A program made the position numbers and the translations under genes. The notes under the pieces are model-generated. The model was not told where the DNA came from. It saw nothing but the letters and a program-made list of their open reading frames with translations, and ran no database searches. DNA of 64,000 nt from Rhodococcus sp. Z13. GTDB taxonomy: Bacteria > Actinomycetota > Actinomycetes > Mycobacteriales > Mycobacteriaceae. Position 1 is the stretch's first letter. Each line of letters opens with the position of its first letter. Positions 1 through 7,434 of this stretch are shown one piece after another. The stretch spans positions 1,656,352 through 1,720,351 of the forward strand of contig NZ_CP107551.1 of the NCBI RefSeq assembly GCF_025837095.1, in the 5' to 3' direction.

Positions 1-704
1 CGGTGCTCGTCGAATTCGGGCAGACCCGCGTGATGTGCACGGCCAGCGTCGAGGAGGGTGTCCCGCGCTGGCGGCAGGGCTCCGGGCTGGGCTGGCTGAC
101 CGCCGAGTACGCGATGCTCCCGGCCTCCACCCACACCCGCAACAGCCGCGAATCCGTCAAGGGCAAGCTCGGCGGTCGCACCCAGGAGATCAGCCGACTC
201 GTCGGCCGGTCACTGCGCGCCTGCATCGACCTCGCGGCCCTCGGTGAGAACACCATCGCCATCGACTGCGACGTCCTGCAGGCCGACGGCGGCACCCGCA
301 CCGCCGCGATCACCGGCGCCTACGTCGCCCTCTGCGACGCCGTGACCTACCTGCGTGCCGCGGGCCGGCTCGCCGACCCGCAGCCGATCTCCTGCCAGAT
401 CGCCGCGGTCAGCGTCGGCGTCGTCGACGGCCGCGTCCGCCTCGACCTCCCCTACGAGGAGGACGTCCGCGCCGAGGTCGACATGAACGTCGTCGCCACC
501 GAGACCGGCACCCTCGTCGAGGTGCAGGGCACCGGTGAGGGCGCAACCTTCCCGCGCTCGACCCTCGACGCGATGCTCGACTCCGCGCTCGGCGGCATCG
601 AGGAACTGTGCCGGATCCAGCGCGAGGTGCTCGAAGCGCCCTATCCGGGCACACTGCCCGAACCCGCGCCGGTCGAGCCCGCCAAGAAGAAGTTCGGGGT
701 CTGA
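1..704 (+). CDS. rph: Ribonuclease PH, 5' end cut by window edge
   Basis: Phosphorolytic 3'-5' exoribonuclease that trims tRNA 3' ends, using phosphate to release nucleoside diphosphates. Reading in frame from base 3, 233 codons are visible. The family's usual length is about 240-260 residues, so only the first few dozen residues are missing. Family motifs seen are LTAEYAMLP, the Arg-rich THTRNSRE segment and [20 protein letters not shown], which holds the phosphate-binding GGTRTA. The C-terminus is a short Pro/Lys tail. The stop lies 1 bp before the rdgB start, so the two are almost certainly co-transcribed, matching the rphA-Rv1341 order recalled for M. tuberculosis. Identification is secure; the real start lies outside the window. 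Confidence 0.97.
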   Translation, partial: VLVEFGQTRVMCTASVEEGVPRWRQGSGLGWLTAEYAMLPASTHTRNSRESVKGKLGGRTQEISRLVGRSLRACIDLAALGENTIAIDCDVLQADGGTRTAAITGAYVALCDAVTYLRAAGRLADPQPISCQIAAVSVGVVDGRVRLDLPYEEDVRAEVDMNVVATETGTLVEVQGTGEGATFPRSTLDAMLDSALGGIEELCRIQREVLEAPYPGTLPEPAPVEPAKKKFGV

Positions 705-705
705 C

Positions 706-1326
706 GTGCGGGTTCTCGTCGCCAGCCGCAACGCCAAGAAGCTGCGTGAACTGCAGCGGGTGCTCGACCGCGCCGGCATCGCCGGGATCGAACTCGTGAG
801 CCTCGACGACGTCCCGCCCTATCCGGAGGCCCCCGAGACCGGGGAGACCTTCGAGGCGAACGCCGCCGCGAAGGCCCGGGACGGTGCCGCCGCGACCGGC
901 CTGCCGTGCGTCGCCGACGACTCGGGGCTCGAGGTGGAGGCCCTCCGCGGTATGCCAGGTGTGCTCTCGGCCCGCTGGAGCGGCCGCCACGGGGACGACG
1001 AGGCGAACACGAACCTGGTGCTCGGGCAGCTGCGGGACGTTCCCGACGAGCGTCGCGGTGCGGCGTTCGTGTCCGCCTGCGCGCTCGTCGTGCCGTCCGG
1101 GGACGGCGAGTTCGTCACCACCGTGGTGCGCGGCGAGTGGCGCGGCAGCATCGTGCGCGAGCCCCGCGGGGAGAACGGGTTCGGGTACGACCCGATCTTC
1201 CGTCCCGAAGGGGAGGAGCGCACCTCGGCGGAACTGACCCCCGAGGAAAAGGACGCGCAGTCGCACCGAGGGCGGGCACTCGCCCAGCTCGTGCCCGCCC
1301 TCAGCGCACTCGCCGCGTCCGCCTGA
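706..1326 (+). CDS. rdgB: dITP/XTP pyrophosphatase (RdgB/HAM1 family)
   Basis: House-cleaning enzyme that hydrolyses non-canonical purine triphosphates (dITP, XTP) to the monophosphate and pyrophosphate, keeping deaminated bases out of DNA. The 206-residue protein opens with VRVLVASRNAKKLREL (the family's S/T-x-N-x-x-K nucleotide-binding start), followed by TFEANAAAKA, ADDSGLEVEAL and ENGFGYDPIF, all hallmark segments. The GTG at 706 is chosen because it begins exactly at the conserved N-terminus and follows the rph stop by one base; the open frame extends further upstream but only inside rph. Probably translationally coupled to rph. Convergent with the DUF3349 gene downstream. Confidence 0.95.
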   Translation: MRVLVASRNAKKLRELQRVLDRAGIAGIELVSLDDVPPYPEAPETGETFEANAAAKARDGAAATGLPCVADDSGLEVEALRGMPGVLSARWSGRHGDDEANTNLVLGQLRDVPDERRGAAFVSACALVVPSGDGEFVTTVVRGEWRGSIVREPRGENGFGYDPIFRPEGEERTSAELTPEEKDAQSHRGRALAQLVPALSALAASA

Positions 1327-1351
1327 CGCAGCCCGTTCCTGCCGAGTACCG

Positions 1352-1807
1352 CTAACGCGCCCCGGCCTCGGTACCGCGGCGCCCCGGCGCAGCGTCCTGC
1401 GTGGGTGCGGCGTCCTGCGTGGGTGCGGCGGCAGCGCTGTCGTCCGGCGGCGTCGTCGCTGCATCGGGACCGTCCGGTGCGGCGGCGACGTCGCCGCGGG
1501 CCAGTTCGCCCCCCTCGACGGGCCAGCCCGCGGCGATCAGCCGCTCCCGTACCCGCTCGACGTCCTCGGGGTCGGGTTCCTCGTGGATCAGCCCCGCCAC
1601 GATCTTCCGCAGCGTGTCGTGGTCGACCGTCCGGTCGGGATGCTCGGATGCCGTCGCCGCCGCCAGTTCGATCGCCTCGAGAATCTCCTCGTCGGTCAGG
1701 CGGCGCTTGAGAACGGCGAGCAACGCGAAATGATCCTTGGCAGGGATGCCCTCGGGGTAGCCGGCCCGCAACCAGTCCAGAACCGCTCTGGGATTCCATC
1801 GCGCCAT
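1352..1807 (-). CDS. DUF3349 domain protein
   Basis: A 151-residue protein whose first 80 or so residues form the compact helical DUF3349 domain (N-terminal ARWNPRAVLDWLRAGYPEG, then LLAVLKRRLTDEEILEAIE), known from mycobacterial proteins such as Rv0543c. Biochemical function is unknown. The C-terminal 50 residues are low-complexity Ala/Pro/Asp with a duplicated PTQDAA unit and look disordered. It is the last gene of a leftward group that begins with pitA; the same neighbour relation (Rv0543c-Rv0545c) is recalled from M. tuberculosis. A strong GAGGAGG ribosome site overlaps the stop of the putative small ORF just upstream, suggesting coupling. Confidence 0.85.
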   Translation of the reverse strand: MARWNPRAVLDWLRAGYPEGIPAKDHFALLAVLKRRLTDEEILEAIELAAATASEHPDRTVDHDTLRKIVAGLIHEEPDPEDVERVRERLIAAGWPVEGGELARGDVAAAPDGPDAATTPPDDSAAAAPTQDAAPTQDAAPGRRGTEAGAR

Positions 1808-1817
1808 CGTCGCCTCC

Positions 1818-1904
1818 TCACTCTCGTCCCGGTAGGAGATACCCCGATTCCACGGGGGTCCTCACCAGGAACTCCTGCACGAGCAGCAGGATTCCCGCAA
1901 CCAT
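1818..1904 (-). CDS. Possible 28-residue hydrophobic small protein
   Basis: A short frame between pitA and the DUF3349 gene encodes MVAGILLLVQEFLVRTPVES followed by eight residues ending in GRE. The N-terminal half is hydrophobic enough for one short membrane helix. A GTG four codons upstream (1916) is an alternative start; an AGG-rich stretch precedes both, but spacing is poor for either. Its TGA sits inside the ribosome-binding site of the next gene. In M. tuberculosis I recall a small membrane protein gene (Rv0544c) at this position, though longer. Function unknown and coding status uncertain. Confidence 0.35.
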   Translation of the reverse strand: MVAGILLLVQEFLVRTPVESGYLLPGRE

Positions 1905-1961
1905 AGCGATGGACACCCTCCGGAGGAGAACCGACGGTGTCCCGGTGGCGGGCCGCGAGGG

Positions 1962-3131
1962 TCAGGCCCCGCCCGGCCGGGTCCCGTGCGGGGAGGAGGC
2001 GCCCTCGCCCTCCCAGGCGGCGTTGACGTTCGACGAGTCGACGGGCTGCCGCCGCGACCGCAGATAGATCCAGCCCCCGAGCGCACACAGGATCGCGGCG
2101 TCGAGCAGCACCCCCGGCAGCCCGCCGACCAGCGAACACAGCCACCAGCACAGCGCGCCGGTCAATCCGGCGGCGGGCAGGGTGATCAGCCACGCCACCG
2201 CCATCCGTCCCGCGACACCCCAGCGCACGTGCGCGCCCTTCGTCCCGAGACCCGTGCCGAGGATCGACCCGGTGGCCACGTGGGTCGTCGACAACGGCAG
2301 CCCGAAATGGCTCGACGTGAGGATGATCGCCGCCGACGACGACTCCGCCGTCATCCCGTTGGCCGGGGTGATCTCCACCAGCCCCTTGCCGAGGGTGCGG
2401 ATGATGCGCCAGCCGCCCAGATAGGTGCCGAGCGCGATCGCCGACGCGCACGCCAGCTTCACCCAGAACGGCATCTCGTCGTCGGCGGTCAGCGTGCCGT
2501 GCGCGACCAACGCCAGGAAGATGACGCCCATCGTCTTCTGCGCGTCGTTGGTGCCGTGCGCGAGGGAGACCAGCGACGCCGTGCCGATCTGACCGACCCG
2601 GAAGCCGCGGCGGCGCGACTCCACCGGCACGGTCCGGGTGAGGCGGTGCACCGACCAGGTGCCCACGCTCGCGACCAGGGCCGCGACCACGGGAGCGAGC
2701 ACGGCCGGGACGATCACCTTGCCGAGCACCCCGCTCCACACCACCCCGCTCGTGCCGATCGCCGCGAGCGCGGCCCCGATCAGCCCGCCGAACAGCGCGT
2801 GCGACGAACTCGACGGCAGCCCGAACAGCCAGGTGAGCAGGTTCCACAGGATCCCGCCGATCAGGCCGGTGAACACCACGATCATGAGCGTGTTGCCGCT
2901 GATCGTGCCGAGATCGACCACGCCGGTCGCGACCGTGGCGGCCACCTCGACGGACAGGAACGCCCCGACCAGGTTGAGCACCGCCGACAGGATCACCGCG
3001 ACCTTCGGTTTCAGCGCGCCCGTCGCGATGGACGTCGCCATCGCGTTCCCCGTGTCGTGGAAGCCGTTCGTGAAGTCGAAGGCCAGGGCCGTGACGACCA
3101 CGACGAGGAGGATGACGACGTCGGCGCTCAC
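1962..3131 (-). CDS. pitA: Low-affinity inorganic phosphate transporter, PiT family
   Basis: Cytoplasmic-membrane symporter that imports phosphate (as metal-phosphate) using the proton gradient. The 389-residue protein is almost wholly hydrophobic and carries both PiT signatures: FDFTNGFHDTGNAMATS near residues 18-34 and SLAHGTNDAQKTMG in the second half, the two inverted copies that define the family. The C-terminal 25 residues are polar and cytoplasmic. The start is a GTG at 3131; no better downstream start keeps the first helix and the first signature. First gene of a leftward group with the small ORF and DUF3349. No phosphate-box-like repeat was recognised upstream. Confidence 0.93.
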   Translation of the reverse strand: MSADVVILLVVVVTALAFDFTNGFHDTGNAMATSIATGALKPKVAVILSAVLNLVGAFLSVEVAATVATGVVDLGTISGNTLMIVVFTGLIGGILWNLLTWLFGLPSSSSHALFGGLIGAALAAIGTSGVVWSGVLGKVIVPAVLAPVVAALVASVGTWSVHRLTRTVPVESRRRGFRVGQIGTASLVSLAHGTNDAQKTMGVIFLALVAHGTLTADDEMPFWVKLACASAIALGTYLGGWRIIRTLGKGLVEITPANGMTAESSSAAIILTSSHFGLPLSTTHVATGSILGTGLGTKGAHVRWGVAGRMAVAWLITLPAAGLTGALCWWLCSLVGGLPGVLLDAAILCALGGWIYLRSRRQPVDSSNVNAAWEGEGASSPHGTRPGGA

Positions 3132-3215
3132 GAGTCCAGTGTCGGTACCGGGGTGCAGCGGTGCGGGTGGTTCGGCGGAACCGTTCGCGAACGTCCGATT
3201 CGGGTGCTGCGCGGG

Positions 3216-3836
3216 TCAGCCCGCCGTCATCTCACGCAGATAAGCGGTCACCATCGCGGTCAATTCGTCGACGACCACGGCGCGATCGATCACCGGGCGG
3301 TCCAGGACGTAGGAGACGGCGACGTTCTCCACCGTCCGCACGAGGATCCACGACACCGCCTCCACCGGGCGCGCGGCCCGTCCGCGCAGGTGGAAGCGCA
3401 GCCACATCGCCAGCAGGTCGTCGATGCGACGCTCGAACGCCGCCAGCCGGCTGTCGGGGGAGCGGGGCAGTTCCTCGATGAGCACCCGCAGCAGACGGGG
3501 GTTCTCGTCGAGCGCGTCGAGCAGTTCGAGGAGGGTGTCGCGCACCGAGAGCGGGGTGGGCGGACCCTCGAGCGCCTGGGCGAACACGCGCGAAATGCGA
3601 GCATGCATCGCGTCCGTCCACCGATCCACCACCTCGGCGACGATGGAGTCCTTGTCCGGGAAGTACTGGTACAGCGACCCGGGGGAGATGCCCGCCGCCT
3701 GCGCGATGCGGTTGGTGGAGGCCCCCTCGTAGCCGCGTTCGAGCAGCACATCGTGGCCGGCGACGATGATCCGCTCGACCATCGCGCGGGAACGGTCCTG
3801 TTGCGGCATCCGGCGGCGCCGGCGGTCGGCGGGCAC
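3216..3836 (-). CDS. TetR family transcriptional regulator
   Basis: A 206-residue one-component repressor. Residues about 15-65 form the TetR DNA-binding domain (RAMVERIIVAGHDVLLERGY, then TNRIAQAAGISPGSLYQYF); the remainder is the helical ligand-binding and dimerisation domain, with no recognisable ligand class. It is divergent from the haem-protein gene at 3874 with only 37 bp between, so that gene is its likely target and it probably also represses itself. An imperfect inverted repeat lies in the gap (see 3867-3888). Confidence 0.9.
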   Translation of the reverse strand: MPADRRRRRMPQQDRSRAMVERIIVAGHDVLLERGYEGASTNRIAQAAGISPGSLYQYFPDKDSIVAEVVDRWTDAMHARISRVFAQALEGPPTPLSVRDTLLELLDALDENPRLLRVLIEELPRSPDSRLAAFERRIDDLLAMWLRFHLRGRAARPVEAVSWILVRTVENVAVSYVLDRPVIDRAVVVDELTAMVTAYLREMTAG

Positions 3837-3866
3837 CGGTCACTGCCTCCCCGGAAAAGCGAATTG

Positions 3867-3888
3867 AACGCGAGTGAAAGCTCGTGTG
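3867..3888. promoter_or_regulatory. Candidate operator between TetR and MpaB-like genes
   Basis: The segment centres on CGAG-tgaaag-CTCG (3871-3884), whose flanks continue the symmetry imperfectly. It lies in the short divergent gap and overlaps the first possible GTG of the rightward gene. Size and position suit a TetR operator; the repeat is short, so this is a weak call. Confidence 0.3.
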
Positions 3889-5142
3889 AACATCGCCCTC
3901 ATGGTGACACAGGAGCTGCTGCGGAGCGTGGACACCCGCCCGTACCCGAGCCGGTATCCGGGCAACCGTGCCCGCAACGAGCGCATCGGCCGGCCGCTGA
4001 AGCGGTTCGCGCGCATCGACGAGGTCGACGAGCAGCTGCTCGACCGCATCGGCCGCCGGATGTACGCCCGCGACGAGATCGGTGCCGCCCTCGTCCGGGC
4101 CATGCGGCGCGACCGCGACGATCCCGAACGCGTCACCATGCGGCAGTTCCACCGCGCCCTCGAGCACGGCATCGACTCGGTGCCCGACGCTCCGGCCGCG
4201 CTGCGCGAGTTCTTCGGCGTCGTCGACGCCGTGCCGGACTGGGTCGACCGGGACCTGCTCGAGAAGGGAGCGCGCGCCTTCCGCCGGATGGGCCGCACCC
4301 GCAACGACGTGCTGCTCCAGCTCTCGCTCATCGGCGGCTACCGCTTCGGGGGACCACCCGACCTGCTCGTCGAGACGGGCGGGCTGACCGGGTCCACGGC
4401 GATGCGGCGCCTCGGCGAGACCCAGAAGTGGGGTACCGCCGTGGGTGAGCCCGGCGGTATGCGCCGCTTCGGTGACGGCTTCAAACTCACCGTCCACGTG
4501 CGCGCCATGCACGCCCTGGTCAACCACCGGTTCGAGACCAACGGCCGCTGGGACGTCGAGCGCTGGGGCCTGCCCATCAACCAGACCGACCAGGCCGCGA
4601 CCCTCGGCCTGTTCAACGGCACCCTGCTCCTCGGCGTCCGCGCCCTCGGCTACGACGTGAGCCGCGACGAGTCACGCGCCGTGATGCACCTGTGGAAGTA
4701 CGTCGGATGGCTCATGGGCGTCGACGAGGAATGGCTGTTCGACTCCGAACGCGAACAGCACCGCTTCAACTACCACGTGGTCCTCGTGCAGGACGACGTC
4801 ACACCCGCCGGTGCGGAGCTGTCGCGGGCGTTGGTGGACGGACAGCGGACCCTCGACTACGGACGGTTCTCGCGGCTGCGCGGCGCCTACGAACGCCTGC
4901 GGCTGCTCAGCATGCTGCACTACTTCCTCGGCAAGCAGGGGCTCGCCGATCTGCGGCTGCCGGTCGTGCCCCCGGTGGCGGTCGCGCCCGTCCTCGCGAC
5001 GAACCTCGTCAAGTCGCGGGTGATCAAGCGGTCGGCCGGGGGCCGCCGCTTCCTGGAGTATCTCGGTGACCGGGCCGCCCGGAGGGAACTCGCCCCGAAA
5101 TTCGCGAAGGCGGAGCCGGAGGTCGGCGCCCTGCCCGTGTGA
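3874..5142 (+). CDS. Oxygenase MpaB / latex-clearing-protein-like haem protein (DUF2236)
   Basis: A 422-residue member of the DUF2236/MpaB superfamily, which includes the b-type haem rubber dioxygenase Lcp. The core reads RRLGETQKWGTAV, then VHVRAMHALVNHRF (the segment holding the proximal haem His in Lcp-type proteins), PINQTDQAATLGLFN and MHLWKYVGWLMG. No signal peptide is visible, unlike secreted Lcp, so the protein is probably cytoplasmic and its substrate is unlikely to be polymer. The GTG at 3874 gives the longest frame; ATG at 3901 is a good alternative because a possible operator covers 3874. Divergent from a TetR regulator. Substrate unknown. Confidence 0.8.
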   Translation: MKARVNIALMVTQELLRSVDTRPYPSRYPGNRARNERIGRPLKRFARIDEVDEQLLDRIGRRMYARDEIGAALVRAMRRDRDDPERVTMRQFHRALEHGIDSVPDAPAALREFFGVVDAVPDWVDRDLLEKGARAFRRMGRTRNDVLLQLSLIGGYRFGGPPDLLVETGGLTGSTAMRRLGETQKWGTAVGEPGGMRRFGDGFKLTVHVRAMHALVNHRFETNGRWDVERWGLPINQTDQAATLGLFNGTLLLGVRALGYDVSRDESRAVMHLWKYVGWLMGVDEEWLFDSEREQHRFNYHVVLVQDDVTPAGAELSRALVDGQRTLDYGRFSRLRGAYERLRLLSMLHYFLGKQGLADLRLPVVPPVAVAPVLATNLVKSRVIKRSAGGRRFLEYLGDRAARRELAPKFAKAEPEVGALPV

Positions 5143-5175
5143 CCCGGCCCGTACGACGAGGCCCGTGCGACGTTG

Positions 5176-5212
5176 CCGTCGGGTGCACCTCGGTGAGGGG
5201 TGCACCCGACGG
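5176..5212. terminator. Bidirectional terminator hairpin
   Basis: Perfect 14-bp inverted repeat (CCGTCGGGTGCACC and its complement) with an 8-nt loop, placed between two convergent genes (MpaB-like ending 5142, RsbW-like ending 5214). Confidence 0.75.
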
Positions 5213-5213
5213 T

Positions 5214-5696
5214 TCAGCTCGCGTCGTGTGCCGGCAGGCCGTCGCCGCGGAGGTCGTCCCCGGAGGGCAGCGACCAGCGCATCTCCACGATCGTCCCGGT
5301 GGGGCCGGGTGAGACGTCGACGCCGTCGGCGAGACTGCGGATCAGTGTCAGCCCGTGACCGCGGGAACGCCGGGCGTCGCTGCTGACCGCATCGTGCCAG
5401 GAGCCGTGATCGGCGACCCGCACGACCAGCTCACCCTCGTGCGGAAGGAAATCCGCCGTCAGATCGAGCGTCGCGTTCGAATCGCCGGGTGAGTAGGCAT
5501 GCTCGACGGCGTTGGCGAGCGCCTCGTAGCTCGCCAACAGGATGTCCTGACGACGGTCCTCGTCCATCGGCAGGTCCGCCAGCCATCGCCGGAGGACCAC
5601 GCGCAGACCCGCGATCTCCGTCGGGTCGGCCGGCACCCCCACGGATCGGACCCCGTGGGTGGTGTAGGCCGTGGACTCGTCAGGCGCAGACGACAT
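5214..5696 (-). CDS. RsbW-like anti-sigma / serine kinase ATPase
   Basis: A 160-residue single-domain GHKL ATPase of the HATPase_c_2 type found in anti-sigma factors RsbW and SpoIIAB. Visible motifs are the N-box ASYEALANAVEHAYSPG, the G1 segment VRVADHGSWHD and the G2 segment RSRGHGLTLIRSLADGVDV. Such proteins bind a sigma factor or a STAS partner and phosphorylate the STAS protein. The ATG at 5696 is chosen because upstream sequence belongs to the STAS gene. It lies 28 bp after the STAS gene and is probably co-transcribed with it. No sigma factor gene is adjacent, so the final target is unknown. Confidence 0.88.
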   Translation of the reverse strand: MSSAPDESTAYTTHGVRSVGVPADPTEIAGLRVVLRRWLADLPMDEDRRQDILLASYEALANAVEHAYSPGDSNATLDLTADFLPHEGELVVRVADHGSWHDAVSSDARRSRGHGLTLIRSLADGVDVSPGPTGTIVEMRWSLPSGDDLRGDGLPAHDAS

Positions 5697-5724
5697 GGCT
5701 CCTCGTTCGTCGGTTCGACAGTGC

Positions 5725-6108
5725 CTAGTCGGTGGCGTCCGACGACCCCCCCAACCCGGCGAGAGCCTCGTCGAGTCGCGGATGGATCGACAGGACCTCA
5801 CCCAGACCAAGCAGTTCGAGCGGACGTGCAGTGGCACTGCCCTGCGCGACGACGGCGAATCCGATCGCCTGTCCGGCGCGCTTCGAAAGCTCGACCAACA
5901 GAGCGATACCCATCGAGGCGAGGAAATCAACCTCGCTGAGATCCACCACGAGTCCGGTGATGTCGGTTTCGAGGAGGCCGAGGGCTTCCTTCTCCACCTG
6001 CGGCGCACTCGTCATGTCGACTTCGCCGCTCACGGACAGAACCGCAACGGAGCCGGTCCGAGAGGTCGAAAGGGCCATATGGGGACGTGCGGTCAAAGGA
6101 TCGTTCAC
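5725..6108 (-). CDS. STAS domain anti-sigma factor antagonist
   Basis: A RsbV/SpoIIAA-type STAS protein of about 127 residues. The pattern TGSVAVLSVSGEVDMTSAP, GLVVDLSEVDFLASMGIALL and FAVVAQG is typical; the Ser in DFLASMGI is the expected phosphorylation site for the partner kinase. Unphosphorylated STAS proteins sequester the RsbW-type kinase and free its sigma factor. The start is uncertain: GTG at 6108 is used, ATG at 6078 would begin closer to the domain, and an ATG at 6177 is also in frame. It is divergent from the response regulator-PP2C gene, whose phosphatase domain is the natural enzyme to dephosphorylate it. Confidence 0.85.
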   Translation of the reverse strand: MNDPLTARPHMALSTSRTGSVAVLSVSGEVDMTSAPQVEKEALGLLETDITGLVVDLSEVDFLASMGIALLVELSKRAGQAIGFAVVAQGSATARPLELLGLGEVLSIHPRLDEALAGLGGSSDATD

Positions 6109-6233
6109 CCAGCCATCATGCAAGATCCAGGAGCTCGGCGCGACATTGCGGGACTTCCCGGGCGGACGAACCCCCACCGCCCGGCTTCCCCGGACTCTGT
6201 AATGTTCCCCTTGACCAGGGAGGGGCGTACTGC

Positions 6234-7424
6234 GTGGACGTGGATCGAGGACAGAACGAACCGGGAGGCCCGCCTTCCCTCCTGCTCGTCGAGGACGACC
6301 CCGGCGACGCCCTGATCGTCGAGGAACTCGTCGTCGACAGTGCCCCCGAGATGACGGTCGTGTGGGTGCAGACCCTCGCCCGGGCCCGTGAGGAACTCGT
6401 CCGCAACGTCCCGGACTGCGTTCTCCTGGACCTGCACCTGCCCGATGCCAGCGGCCTCGAAGCCGTCGCCCGGGTCCAGGAGATCGCCGACTCCGTCCCC
6501 ATCGTCGTCCTCACCGGCCTGGCCGAGGAACGCACCGGCCTCGAGGCCCTGTCGGTCGGAGCCCAGGACTATCTCGTCAAGGGCCGCGTCGAACCCGACC
6601 TGTTCGGCCGCGCCGTGCGCTACGCCATCCAGCGTAAACACGCCGAGATCGCCGCGGCCGAGCTGCAGGCCAGCAGACTGCACGCCCAGGAGAACGCCCG
6701 CCTCGAGCGCGGCCTGCTGCCCTCGCCACTGCTGCGCGACGGCCAGGACTTCGCCGTCGTCTCCCGCTACCGGCCCGGCCGCGCCTCCGCGCTGCTCGGC
6801 GGTGACTTCTACGATGTCGTGCAGACCGACGACGGCACCGTCCACGTCCTCATCGGCGACGTGTCCGGTCACGGACCCGACGAAGCGGCCCTCGGCGTGG
6901 CGCTGCGCATCGCGTGGCGCACACTCGTGCTCAGCGGCGTCACCGGTCCCCAGCGGCTCCACCGACTCGAGGAGATCCTCGTCGCCGAACGCACCGAGAG
7001 CCGCTACTTCGCGTCCATGACGAACCTCTGCATGCCCCCGGACCGCCGCACCGTCGAGGTGATGCGCGCCGGGCACCCCGGTCTGCTGCTGCGCCACGCC
7101 GGGACCGTCGAGTGGGTCGAGGCCCCCGGCGGACCCGCGCTCGGGTTGCTGCCGGGAGTCGCGAACTGGCCCGTGCACGAGATGGAACTCCCCGAGGCGG
7201 GCTCCATCGTGCTGTTCACCGACGGCTTGTTCGAGGGGCACCGCGGCCCCGGCCCGGAACGCCTCGGTGAGGAAGGGCTGCTCGAACTCGCCCGCGAACG
7301 CGCCCACCTGCCCCCGGCGGAATTCACCGACGCGCTCATCGACGCGGCGGAACGACTCGCCGACAGCCGCGGGGGACTGTCCGACGACGTCGCCGTCGTC
7401 CACGTGCAATGGAACAGGAAGTGA
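6234..7424 (+). CDS. Response regulator with PP2C/SpoIIE phosphatase domain (RsbU/RssB-like)
   Basis: A 396-residue two-domain protein. The receiver domain (about residues 12-130) begins LLLVEDDPGDA, has the phospho-acceptor Asp66 in DCVLLDLHLP and the Lys of YLVKGRV. A short helical linker leads to a PP2C-type phosphatase domain with GGDFYDVV, IGDVSGHGPDEAA, FTDGLFEGH and GGLSDDVAVV, the metal-binding segments. Phosphorylation of the receiver should switch the phosphatase on a STAS-P substrate, most simply the divergent STAS gene. The GTG at 6234 is preceded by GGGAGGGG at good spacing; longer in-frame starts run into the divergent promoter region. Followed 10 bp later by a histidine kinase. 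Confidence 0.92.
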   Translation: MDVDRGQNEPGGPPSLLLVEDDPGDALIVEELVVDSAPEMTVVWVQTLARAREELVRNVPDCVLLDLHLPDASGLEAVARVQEIADSVPIVVLTGLAEERTGLEALSVGAQDYLVKGRVEPDLFGRAVRYAIQRKHAEIAAAELQASRLHAQENARLERGLLPSPLLRDGQDFAVVSRYRPGRASALLGGDFYDVVQTDDGTVHVLIGDVSGHGPDEAALGVALRIAWRTLVLSGVTGPQRLHRLEEILVAERTESRYFASMTNLCMPPDRRTVEVMRAGHPGLLLRHAGTVEWVEAPGGPALGLLPGVANWPVHEMELPEAGSIVLFTDGLFEGHRGPGPERLGEEGLLELARERAHLPPAEFTDALIDAAERLADSRGGLSDDVAVVHVQWNRK

Positions 7425-7434
7425 CCGGCAGACC

